Source: Helochares maculicollis
Taxonomy: Eukaryota > Arthropoda > Insecta > Coleoptera > Hydrophilidae
Length of the DNA: 59,083 bases
NCBI GenBank assembly: GCA_033557835.1
Contig: JAWQRO010000094.1
Span: forward strand, 1-59,083
Reading direction: 5' to 3'
Position numbers and translations under genes: made by a program. Within the stretch, counting starts at the first letter, position 1, and every line of letters starts with the position of its first letter. The notes under the pieces are model-generated. The model made no database searches and was not told the DNA's origin. It saw only the letters and a list, made by a program, of their open reading frames with translations. Shown piece after piece: positions 1-10,813 of this stretch.

Positions 1-2719
1 CATCCCTTTATCGTATGAACCACGACCATAACGATAACTTTTCATTTAGTACTTTTAAAAAGCTCGACAGTGTTGAAAAATCAGGCAAAAAACAATTTTT
101 TTTCCAACTGCCGCCATTTTGTCAAAACAATTTGTTTTTTCTTGTCCATGGCTCATACGATAGCAGCATCTATAATAATTATAATGTTGGCATTTTTTTA
201 TTTTTCCAATCACCAAGAGGGTCGAATTCACGCCCGCCAGGACAACTTGTTTTTTTGGGACCCCCCAATTTGACTCTCCATAACTTTGTGGATTAAATTT
301 TATTTTTTTTGTAAATTATTTTATGTACTATATGTACTATTAAAATATCAATAACTAAACTATAAAAAAATGGAGAGTAAAAATATTTGTTTCAATTTTA
401 CAGCGCGTCAAAAACCGGGCGAAATTCGTACCTCTACACTAGAATACCCCCTTAAGGCACTTCTATTCATATGAAAATTATTGAAATTTTCAGTTGCAAT
501 CGATTGATAAAATTATAGCAAACACAAAGAATTGAAACTTAACATTAAAAAACCATATTGCTATGTATTATTCACGAAATGAAAATCCTTAAGCCACATT
601 GTTTAATATTTATTTTGGAATAGATTTGAAATGTTGAAGAACATAAAATCATTAAAATATTTCAATGTAATTTCTGCGTCGTAAATTGGTTTTTAATATG
701 TAATGATGCAAGCTAGTATCTTTACGCTATACTTGAATGTATACGGAAATGTTGAGTAGACACTCCAGAATTTTTAAACATTAATTTTCGCTTCAAAATG
801 CGGTACTTAGGTAAAAATGCGTCAGTGGGCCATCGAAAATAGCGAACGGCGTGGAAGAGGACATGAGATAGATGATGAAGATGCAGAATATGTAATGGCG
901 AGAAAAACTGTGGAATTCATGGAAAAGAATCAGTGAAGAAATACCAAAGAGGTGAAGCGATATGGGCAAATTTCTGAAAAAAAACCCTCTGGGCGAGAAC
1001 AAAACGGAAAAAAAGCTGGTATAATACCTAATTACCAAAAAGTTACGAAAATAAAGTATAAAAAAAGCAAATTGAATTCTAAAATAGTGTTCATCGATTA
1101 TGTTTTAATAATGAAAGACAAGACGCAAAAGAAAAATAAGGTGGGTCAAAAAAGAAGCAAAGCGCAAGGGACTAACAAGTTAAGGCTGCTTTTTAGTATT
1201 TAGCAGGTTAAAAGACCTGATACGTGTATAAAAAACATCAGGAAAGAGAATCCGAGAAGGTGACAATAGATGAAGACCGGAAATGTAGTTTTTGTTTGGG
1301 GGACGAGGACCGTATCAAAACATCTAGTGAAAGCTCTCACACTTCTCAATAATGAGTGCAAGGAGACATTTTGAAGTAGTGGTATTGATGGAAATGACAA
1401 AAAATCTAAAAAGTAATTTAACAATAGAACGAGACGGAGGTGAATAATTTCTTGAGACACAGATAGGCAGCTTGGTGAAGCAAATATTCTAAAAGTTAAA
1501 TCTCGTATATGCATGCGACATCAGAGAGAAAACTCGTGGACGAAAATACAATGGATTTGATAGAAACATATTAATATGGTCGGATTCTCGTAAATTAGGG
1601 AAAAAAATAATGAAGATCATACTGTTTGCTTGAGAGGTGTGAATGAGGCTTGCAGATCAGAGGGAGTGCAAGCAAATCATGAGGATATATGAAGGAAAAG
1701 AATGGATGAAGAGTATATCTCAAAGATAAGAATAATTGAAGAGGTGAAGGACAAATACAATCAAGAGCAAGTGCATGAGAACCTGAGAAGCCTGTGTTTA
1801 GTGGACTGAAAGTGTGAAGCATCAAATAGGGAGAAATGGAACGAAATATTACAGAAAACCTTGAGCCTATAAGTGCTCTTAGTTATTATTTAAATTTAAA
1901 TGAAACGAGTAATTTAATGGAAATATTTTTTATTTTTTTCTCATTATATTGATACTTTACATAGTAATTCTTGTTCATTTACTTAGAATATTTTCTGATA
2001 TATTTTATACACTGTGTATTAGCAATAGTCCAATTTTAGTTTGCTACATTATGTTGTATGTTAAGTACTTAGAATTTATTGAAATTCGGCTCTTAAGGCT
2101 TTAAACCAAACTGTACACAAAACATCAACAATCTACAACAATTGTTCTGGAGTTAAGGTAGTTTAACGCCTTAAAATATTAATTCATAGAATTACAACTC
2201 GATTTCTCAATCATATGTTTTTAAAACATGAAACAACATCAAAGCAAGTTTACGATCACTTCACCTATATAAAAATATTTCCTAATACAATTTCCACTAA
2301 GTTTGCCACACTATTTTTGGTTTTGCAAAGAACTATGACAAATTATAAAATCAACAATTGCTCTATTTTAGTTGTAAAATTTACAATTTATGTGCCCAAT
2401 TTATTTCAAAATGTACCATTTATTTTAAAATGTGCCACATAATTATTTTTGGCTTCACTATGTTTTTGCGACATTTACAGGCACATTCACTCAACAAAGT
2501 ACATAATTAAAAAAAATCTTTACGTACACCTAAGAAAAATTCTTGGATTCTTGCAATGTACTTGCACAAGTCCCTACTTAAATTTCAAGCTTATAACCCT
2601 TGTAATAACATCTACATATTTTTTTGTTGATCATCTAGCATTTTACTAACAGTTGGACAAAACTTCCAATTATTATAGTAAATTAAATGAGTAGTAAAAC
2701 AGAGACTAATGGATATATC
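1..2719. other. Intergenic region downstream of Tom20
   Basis: No open reading frame here shows recognisable protein similarity. From about 830 to 1850 the plus strand is strikingly purine-rich (many GAAGA, AGGAG and GGAAA runs), while both flanks are ordinary AT-rich DNA. Fragments such as the charged stretch near 820-935 look like decayed coding sequence, perhaps of a non-LTR retroelement, but stops interrupt every frame. Positions 1900-2700 are AT-rich with no visible signal. Confidence 0.4.
273..378. repeat. Short inverted repeat in intergenic DNA
   Basis: The 9-base word ACTCTCCAT at 273-281 recurs as its exact reverse complement ATGGAGAGT at 370-378, about 88 bases apart, in a very AT-rich setting. 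The region 60-260 just before it holds T-runs broken by GC-rich patches and several related ACAATTTGTTTTT/ACAACTTGTTTTT words. This could be the end of a MITE or another old repeat, but I could not find matching outer ends, so the type is undecided. Confidence 0.25.
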
Positions 2720-2725
2720 TTTATT
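2720..2725 (-). terminator. Candidate polyadenylation signal of Tom20
   Basis: On the minus strand this reads AATAAA, about 257 nt after the Tom20 stop codon. It is the first canonical hexamer I noticed downstream. The region is AT-rich, so a chance match is possible. Confidence 0.45.
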
Positions 2726-2981
2726 TGAAAATTTGAATAATGGTTTAGCAAAAAGACAGGAAAAACTAAAACAAAAATAGACAAGAACAAGAATTTAACA
2801 AAAATTGAGAGAAAACCAGATTTTAAAATTTAGCAATACAGGAAAAAAGTTAAACAAAAACACAAAAAAAATATAAATGATTGGTATATTGCTATAATAC
2901 AACACAATAGTTAACAATATGAGAAATATGGAACGTTTCTAAACGAATGAGACTAGTGAAGACAATGACAAATGTCTAAAA

Positions 2982-5900
2982 TTATTCAACATCATCTTCT
3001 TGCATTGTCTTCTCTTGCGCCATAACCCTAGGTGCGATTTGTGGCAGTCGTTGAATTAAAAGATGGAACACTTGGGGCTGCAGAGTTTGCTGGAATACCT
3101 GTAGAAGCTCATTGGGTTGGCCGCAGACGGCAACAGCATTACCTAAGTGATCTACGCCATTCTCGAGGTCTCCAGCTGCTAATAATTCTTCACCTAGTTG
3201 AACCTCTTGCAAGAAGAACCGCTGAACGGCATCATGATCTTTCATGTTTGGGAAGTTCGAGGTTGAACGGCGACCTGAAGAAGCTGCTGCTTTTTTCGCA
3301 CGACGTTCTGGAAAAACAGGTTAACATGAAGAATTGCAAAAATTATTATTTATTTGTACGTTAGCATCGATATTTTTGCAATTGAAACAACATTTTTGGA
3401 GGACTGTCCACTTTCTATAGATGTCTTAACCCTATATAGTTATTTTGATTGTCATTACTATGTAAAATAAATGTTTTCGGTTTAAAATGAATGAATGGAG
3501 TGGTGAATCGTAATTTATTATGCATGAAACTACTGCAATCTAGGAGCAAACAGAATAATGATGCGAGTAAATTTAGTATTTATTAAGTACAATTATATCT
3601 TTCGTCAATACCTTATATAAAATGAAATTAACTTGAAATCAAATATTTCAAAATTATAGTAAATTTTATAAGCTAGCATGATGAAATGAATACTATAAAA
3701 ACTAGCAAATTAATTGAGTGTTCAGTTGTTTTAATAAGTTTATATACAATCTTAAACTTGTATTAATGGATCCAAATGCCTCATTATGTTGAACTATCAT
3801 AAAATATGCATTAGTAGAGATAATGACTGTCAATATTGAAATATAATCAAAACATGTTTTTCTAATGACTGAAGTTTACTCATTATATTTCATTTTTATG
3901 TACAGAGAGAATGATTCATACAATGGAGTCACCCACATTTACAATTACCAGCTATCTTAATGAAGAAAAACTGGACTTATACTCTCAATAACACTGTTGT
4001 AAATTATAAATCAATATAAATTGTGTAGTGTAGATTAAATGATGGTGCTTCCAATCTTAACAAACCATGTAAAATTGGAAATAATAATCTAGTAGAAAAT
4101 GTGCTGGTTTAATACTGTTTATAGAATTGAACTGTTTTATTTTGAAAAAGGACAAAATAAAAACGGCTGAAATGATACTCATAACTTTATTGTAAAGGAA
4201 ACAACAATTACAGCAAGCCACACAGCCATATTGTATAGAAACGGTTTTACAATATCATTTAGGAATCATTGAATCGTCTTATTGTAATATGAACATTGAA
4301 AAAAATCGAATTATGAAAAATGGTAACATGTAAGCAGTACTCTAAAAAAAAAAACTAGAAATATCTTTGCTTATCAATTATTTTTTCTTCAAAATATTGG
4401 TTGCGTACTCTGTAAGTCACTTCATCATAAATAGTCTCATTGCCCCTTGCGAATATTACTTGTCCCACAAAATTACCGGCTGCTCTTTGTAAAAAATTTT
4501 CCATCGGCAAAGCAGCCAATTCCGCTTCAGTTACTGTTCTGGATCTGCGAGAGAAATTTGAAAAGCTGCCATCTTCATTACGATACCACCCATGGTCATT
4601 TATTTCATGCAAATGATCTACGTACAGTTCATGATTTTGACAAGTAACTTCAACGATGAGCTGATGGTAACAGGTTTGGTTAGTGTAGTTACAATCCATG
4701 CAGAGAAATGCAAATCTATCTGGAATCAACCCTGAAGGTACCCTTCTGTTGTGAAAACAATACCGAATTTTTTTACAAAAATATATTTCAGGTTCGTCAC
4801 TTTCAGAATGTTGAAAGTCATATTCATCTAATGCATTTTCTTCATTCTCGCTTCCTGAATCATCTTCAAAATTGTAACTTTCTGAATCACCTGCAGCATT
4901 GTTGCTTTCTGTATCATCTTCTGCATTATTGCTCCTGGAATCACTTTCTGGCTTTCTGCTTTCTTTGGAATTCTCTGTGCTGTTACTCAGGGTTGCATTT
5001 TCTTCTCTCCTATCCTGGGTTTCATTTTCAAGAATACTGCTTTCTAATAAATTTTCAGCATCAAGAAGGCTTCTTGCTCTTTCTTCTGAGACTTCTTCAT
5101 GGTTACACGCTCTTCTTTTCTGCTTTTTCTCTATTGCTGTTTCATCGCTTGCCTTTGTATCAGTTGTTTTATTTGCATCTTGTGAAGTTTTTCTGCGTTT
5201 GGATTTCCTTTTCTGATTTTTGGATTTTGCAAGTAAAGCTTCATACATCTTAATTCCGCAAATCAAACCTCCATCAGGTACTTTAACCCAGCTATGTTCG
5301 CGATCTAAACTGAGGTAACCTAGTCTTGCATTGGGCAACATCACAGGTTCATAAACTGGACTATAATTTTAAAATAAGACGAAGCCAATAAATAAATGGG
5401 CTATATGAAATCAGTGAGCAAAATTGATTGTCCAATAAGATAATTGTTTTTGTGTATCATCATATGATTTAGGCGGCCAAAAAATAGCGATGATGTAAAT
5501 TGTTTTATTATAAGCATGCATATTCTCATAAAAATGTCCGTTTTAAATAGTTCCTATACAACCATACAGACTATTAAAATAATATTAGGTAGTAAATTGA
5601 GTAAGTAAAATGACTCATATATTCTAGAAATACATCATAACAGTGAATAATGTTTAGTGAACTAGGATTAGAAAGTACTATATATGGCCAAAGGTTGCAA
5701 AACTACAACTTACATGATATTTTTATAAGTAAATATGATTTTGCGCGTGAATTCTTCCTGGCAGTCTAAATCAGAAAATAATGTGAATAGTGACCTTAAA
5801 AACTGAAAAATTAAATTTTCCATTCGTTTGATTGGAAAAATATACTTAATCTCATTGAAAATTGTTGCGCCGTTTGTTCTACGAGAAAAATTTTGCGAGA

Positions 5901-8900
5901 TATAAAAGTAAACAAATGTTTAATTTCTCCTACTACCCTGTGTGCCTTACATTTCGCTAATTTATTTTGCATTTTGTATGCCAAAAATACTACAAGTTTA
6001 ATAGAAAAGAAGTTGAAAAAACATTTATAGAAAACAATCAATTATTGGACAACCCATAAAAAGTATATGTGTATAAAATAACCACGTGATAAAGCCACTT
6101 GTTTAAAAGTCGGGTTCAACATGACCCTTCTATGTAAATATTATGATACTTACTTTTCATCCATGGCTTAAAATATGAGATTTAACTTGAGTACTGATGA
6201 CAGAAATATAACACCACTGATGCAAATTCGCGCAGTACCTCGCATTTAAAGGAAGCAAGCCAATACTAATGAAAATACGAAGAAAATGGAGGTTATGGTT
6301 GCTTTTGTTCTCACCACCAACAAAGTATAGTAGATTTTGGGAACCAATCACACGAGCGCCCTTCCGAGATTTAGTGGAACCATTTCGAATTTTGAAAGCC
6401 GCGCATGTTTTAAATTGTTTAGACTTGTTATGTTAGTTTTGTGTTTAATGTTTACATTTCCGGAAATATTTTGTTGGTGAAACTTTCTATTGAATTCTTA
6501 AGCCCATAAATAAATTAACCTCAAGCGTCCCTCAATCAAATTTGACCATTTTTGATATGCCGTCTGTTGGTGTGTTATATGGAAACACGATAACGCCTCG
6601 GCACCGAAAAAGCTTGTTAATCTACAATTTTCAAGCAAGCTCATCTTTATAAATGATGAAGTTGTAAATTTGTCCTCTTTTAAAAACTATTAAAAATTAG
6701 TACATACAAATTTTCGACTATTAGTTTTATATGAAAAATTGTTGTAGTGGTCATTAAAAATAATTTTTACACAGCACAAATTCGGCATTAAAACTTTGCC
6801 TGCTTATGTGTGATTTTGGGAATTAGATATTGCCTACCGTAATATATGATACCAAATATGAAAATACTTTATTAAAATGTGTGTTGAAATTCTTAGTTCA
6901 TGATACAATCCTTCATTCTGTGCAGACCAACATACTCTACAGCCTACATATAGCAAATCGCCCATTGGGGACAAAGAAACATTTCTTCTCAATGCGGTAT
7001 TTAACAATCCACAACATACAACAGCTAATATGTAGATATATCAGAAATTAAACAAAAAATATTATTGCAAATTCAATTTCTTCCGATATTTCATTGAAAG
7101 GGATAGGAGTGAAGAATGTTTGCGGCACTGTTTACTATATTAATGTTAAGAAAGAAATTTGAAACCTGTTTGAATATCGATTTAGAAATTTCGAATTGGT
7201 GGTTTTACTCACAATGATAGAATAAGGCCAAACCCTTTTTGTTGATACTGAAGGTGATAATTAAAACACTAATGGAAGCCAATTCAAGATTAGCAAGTCG
7301 AGAAATTGTAAGAAAGAATTAGAATTCATTGGGCTGTGCATATTGTATCAAATAACCAAAACACAAATGGAATAATAGGTTTTTATAGGCCTTATTTCAC
7401 AAAGAAACAGTAAAAGCAAGCGATATCAGGTCTTAAGTAAGACTTCCATCAAAAGAAGTTGTCTGATTTAGGCTACTTTGGCAAGTGTACCGTTAATGGA
7501 TAGTTTTGTCGAACAGAAAGAGAAGGGTTTTGTATTATGATGATGCTCGTCCCCATATCGCTGCAATCACGATTCACAAAGATAAATCATTTGTTTGGAT
7601 AGATTCAGCAACTTGTGTATTCCCTGGACCTGGTTCCTAATATTTAGTGATTGTTTGGAAAACTGCTTAATAATACAATTTTGAGAAATAATGAAATCAT
7701 GAAACAATATTTGCTTTCAGAATGTTCATTCTCTCAGGCATCTCCATTATACAAGAGATAAACGAGTGAATTGAGCAAATCCCAAGTAAGCGAAGTTTAT
7801 ATGTACATTTTGAAAATACTCGATAATTAAAACAAAGAACTTTCTTTTCAAAGCGAAACAGGTAGAAAAAGCATTTCACTTGGCTGACAAGAAATCATAT
7901 TTTCATAAATAAATATACTTTTTTGAAGAGCTTATTTTTTAATGCATTTCCAATACCTTTGCTCGAGATTTAAGCCATTTAAGAATCTAGCTTCTTGGTT
8001 CATTAAACAAATTTCACATCATTAGGGTGGTCATCAGATGTTTGCTTTCTCATTAATACAACTTTATTTAATTGATAGTATTTCATTTTCACATTTTAAT
8101 AGATATTAACAATGGGATTAAATTTGATTATTTCAAGTTTATGTCAGATAGATGGAATATTGTAAGCTAATATACGCAATAAAATAAATAAAAATTTTCA
8201 GCTGGAAATTCAATGAAGATTAATATTTGCATGCTCTTTGAAACTCTTCCTAGGAATTTATTTTCACTATATATTAATCGAAAGATGCTACAATATCGAA
8301 ACAAATACAATTCAAGGCTGAAAAATATGGAGTTGTAGGATAGAGCATTCAGTTTTTATTGCCACCAGGAACGTGGAAGATGAGTCAAGCGACCAATTTT
8401 TCAAGCCAAAATTATTATCTTTAGTTTAATTATGAAATGCTAAGATTTAAACATGAAAGGAGTAAATTTTATCAAAAACTGACTTAAAATATAAAAAATG
8501 TTGAGTTTTCTCTGTTCTACTTGAATAATATTTATGAAAGGGATGTGATTTTATGTATAGAAGACAAAAAGGGGTAAAGCTATGATTCGATAATTTTTAG
8601 TGCCTATTTAGAATGTTCATGTTTAAGTTTCTGTAACACTATTAACTTTATTATCGGTGAAGTTAATGGCTTTGACTAAATTTCTTTTTAAATATACAAA
8701 ATGTTTCAGAAAGTGAAAGTATGAGACAGGAATGCTAATTATATTCCTTTTAAACGCATACTTATATGAAACCTACGATGTTTACATATGATAGCTGATA
8801 TTTTAATAAACGTGTGATAATCTGGCCTTTACATACTCAAGTTAATATCAAATGAATCAAACTTAGAACCACATGGCACAGAACTTGGTTAATGAAAAGT

Positions 8901-9784
8901 AGGGATAATTCATGAACTGCAAAAAAACAATAATACTTGCTACGGAGCTCGCAATTCTGTTATTGGGAATCCCTATAAACCCTGCTTAATCAGAACCCCT
9001 TAATTAAGCAAAGCATTATTGCATACACCTTCACATCGACGTCAGGGAGTAATGCCCTCTATGGATATCCATTTCCTAAAATTGTCTGCCTCGATAAATG
9101 CTTTCAGATGCAGAACATATTTGTCAAATAGTCTATCAAACATACCAGATTCGTGATATCTAAGAAGCATCAGTATTAAAATGATCAATTATGATAACCA
9201 AGTAATAGCCAAAGTATGTTATATATAATATAAAGTTAAGTATGACTTCATCAAATAGTTCAAAGCTAAATCATAGTAGCACTGAACAAATCAAAACCAT
9301 GCCAAAATGTGGTTTAATTCAAGTCGTATTAATTGATCTTAAGTCATTATTTCTCAACAGTGCTTACTTTTGGAGCCCTGTATAAAGTAGACCTTTGCAA
9401 TATAATAAAATTTAAAAATATACATATCGATTAAACATCTCGTAACGATTATCTATATAAATAGACCGCAAATAGCGTAATTTGCATTGTTAATCATATG
9501 ATTCCTAACCTCAAAATTTTCTAACTTTAAACGTGGCTTTTAGATTTCTCAAAATGACACATTCGTGTGGAAAATTGATCGTTATAGCTAGGTATTCATA
9601 TTTCATCGAGTATCAGATCTAATCCACTAGGAAATTCAAAGAAAAACTTACTTTCTCGAAGCTTTTTCTTAAAGTCAGGATCTTGGTGCCTTTTATGATC
9701 GAAATAAAAGCAGTAGCCCAAAAAAAGGGTGCCGCAGACACCCGCTGCTATGCCCAGAACAGTTTTCGGCGAAACCAAAGCCAT
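2982..9784 (-). CDS. Tom20: Mitochondrial import receptor subunit Tom20 (two coding exons)
   Basis: Tom20 sits in the mitochondrial outer membrane and recognises presequences of imported precursors as part of the TOM complex. Exon 1 is 9652-9784: it starts at an ATG and holds the N-terminal signal-anchor (residues about 7-29, VLGIAAGVCGTLFLGYCFYF) followed by FDHKRHQDPDFKKKLRE. It ends at the donor GTAAGT with one base of a split codon. Exon 2 is 2982-3307: it follows a TTTTTCCAG acceptor, begins with a basic linker (KRRAKKAAASSGRR), then the cytosolic TPR-like receptor domain with FFLQEVQLGEELLAAGD, VAVCGQPNELLQVFQQTL and the acidic tail EDDVE. The joined frame is 459 nt, giving 152 residues, close to the roughly 145 of vertebrate Tom20. 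The 6.3-kb intron carries another ORF and a mariner fragment. The family call is firm; the exon junction is inferred from splice consensus and frame. Confidence 0.95.
4355..5341 (-). CDS. Uncharacterised 328-aa protein nested in the Tom20 intron
   Basis: I do not recognise this protein. From the ATG at 5341 it encodes about 328 residues without interruption. It has a conserved-looking N-terminal block (LGYLSLDREHSWVKVPDGG), a lysine/arginine-rich segment (KNQKRKSKRRK) that could be a nuclear localisation signal, a long acidic Ser/Glu/Asp/Asn-rich low-complexity middle (about residues 85-180), and a folded-looking C-terminal half. That half contains several Cys/His residues (FLCMDCNY, TCYHQ, TCQNH) that could bind zinc. 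An open frame this long is unlikely by chance in such AT-rich DNA. The open frame continues upstream of the ATG (PVYEPV) through a possible acceptor, TATAGTCCAG, so the ORF may be a 3' exon rather than a single-exon gene. It lies on the same strand as Tom20. It could be a nested gene, a retrocopy (no poly-A tail seen) or an alternative terminal exon of Tom20. Confidence 0.65.
   Translation of the reverse strand: MLPNARLGYLSLDREHSWVKVPDGGLICGIKMYEALLAKSKNQKRKSKRRKTSQDANKTTDTKASDETAIEKKQKRRACNHEEVSEERARSLLDAENLLESSILENETQDRREENATLSNSTENSKESRKPESDSRSNNAEDDTESNNAAGDSESYNFEDDSGSENEENALDEYDFQHSESDEPEIYFCKKIRYCFHNRRVPSGLIPDRFAFLCMDCNYTNQTCYHQLIVEVTCQNHELYVDHLHEINDHGWYRNEDGSFSNFSRRSRTVTEAELAALPMENFLQRAAGNFVGQVIFARGNETIYDEVTYRVRNQYFEEKIIDKQRYF
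7440..7830 (+). mobile_element. Decayed Tc1/mariner transposase fragment
   Basis: The plus strand around 7530-7590 translates to YYDDARPHIAAITIHK, which matches the HDNARPH block containing the second catalytic Asp of mariner/Tc1 transposases. Further on, with frame breaks, a stretch resembles the C-terminal region (FGKLL..., then a weak version of the GI.KL..RW block near 7740-7800). Stops and frameshifts show it is dead. No terminal inverted repeats were found. It lies in the Tom20 intron, antisense to that gene. Confidence 0.5.
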
Positions 9785-10005
9785 TTTACTAAGATATTCT
9801 TGAAAAACTTTCTTGTAACTACCACAACTGTTGTAAATACCAGCCTGCCATCACGGTTACCGAACTAGAAGGAAGTATTGATAACAAATTAAATATCGAC
9901 GGGAATTTCAAATTAATTGTTCATAGATAAAATAAATATAAAATTTTGCTTAGTGAAATGTTCGGTTTTAATTGTCAATTTTAGTAAATTTTCTGATTGA
10001 CAATT

Positions 10006-10071
10006 TTAATGTTTGGGTCGTTGAGTAGCAACGGCCGCAAGAATCATTCCCAGAATTTGAATAGGCGCCAT
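10006..10071 (-). CDS. Candidate small ORF upstream of Tom20 (21 aa)
   Basis: This is a short minus-strand ORF in a strong start context (AAGAAAATGG). It begins MAPIQILGMILAAVA and ends TQRPKH, a hydrophobic helix with a basic tail. It is GC-richer than its surroundings. It lies about 220 nt upstream of the Tom20 ATG on the same strand, so it could be a free-standing microprotein, an upstream ORF in the Tom20 leader, or chance. I recognise no family. Confidence 0.25.
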   Translation of the reverse strand: MAPIQILGMILAAVATQRPKH

Positions 10072-10675
10072 TTTCTTAAGCTTCGACGCTTCTTTCCACA
10101 ATGGATGCAATTCTCCGATGAAAGCGCCAAACGATCCATGATTACAAATTACAGAACTCTTCATTAAATAGAGCTGTATTTTGTAAAGTTTACAAAATAG
10201 TCGCAGGAAAAATCGATTTTCTTGTTCCGTTATAGGAACACTACTGTATACGGGGTATTTTAAGAATAAAGAAAATATACTAGGTAATACGTAAACAGAT
10301 TAAATTTTATTGATCCACCATTACAAATAGTTTGTATATTGTATATTTTATGAGGATTGAATAAAAAAATTGTTCACTAGAAGTTATCATATATAAATAT
10401 GTCCTAGGGTTTTTTATTATAAAGTGTTGTGCATCTCAAGTATGTATGTAAATAATTAAGAATTAAAAAAAAATCAATCCTAACTGACAAATTGTTATAA
10501 ATATAGCACGTAACTTAAATACCTACTGTTTCTTACAAACGAGCCAAATAATAAAAATTAAATTTAAAGATTTTCTTATAAAATTAAAAATATATTAGAG
10601 TGATTCTAAAATTATTTGGGTCAGATAAATAAATAAAACACCCTCTATGTTTATTATACAGTTTAAAAATGAACT
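10072..10675. other. Intergenic spacer between Tom20 and twinstar
   Basis: This spacer is AT-rich and contains no convincing ORF. The segment 10072-10210 is GC-richer and probably belongs to the Tom20 promoter or leader region. From 10300 to 10640 I see only low-complexity AT sequence. Confidence 0.4.
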
Positions 10676-10681
10676 TTTATT
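10676..10681 (-). terminator. Candidate polyadenylation signal of twinstar
   Basis: AATAAA on the minus strand, 133 nt downstream of the cofilin stop codon. The spacing suits a short 3'UTR. Confidence 0.5.
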
Positions 10682-10813
10682 GTAAGCAAAATCTTATCAT
10701 ATAAATAATTGGCCGCTGATTGCCCCTATAGGGGGAATCCAACAGCCAGAATGAGAATACGTAAGAGACAGTAGTTTAGACACAGTCACATAGCTTGGTG
10801 GGGCGTTGAGAGG

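Noticed and set aside
15..296. Plus-strand 93-codon open frame at the left edge
   Set aside because: It is built from T- and A-runs giving Phe/Asn/Leu-rich sequence, with no similarity or gene context.
4708..5253. Plus-strand open frame of 181 codons
   Set aside because: It is the antisense shadow of the nested minus-strand ORF; its Leu/Phe/Ser-rich translation reflects the opposite strand's Glu/Lys/Asp-rich codons.
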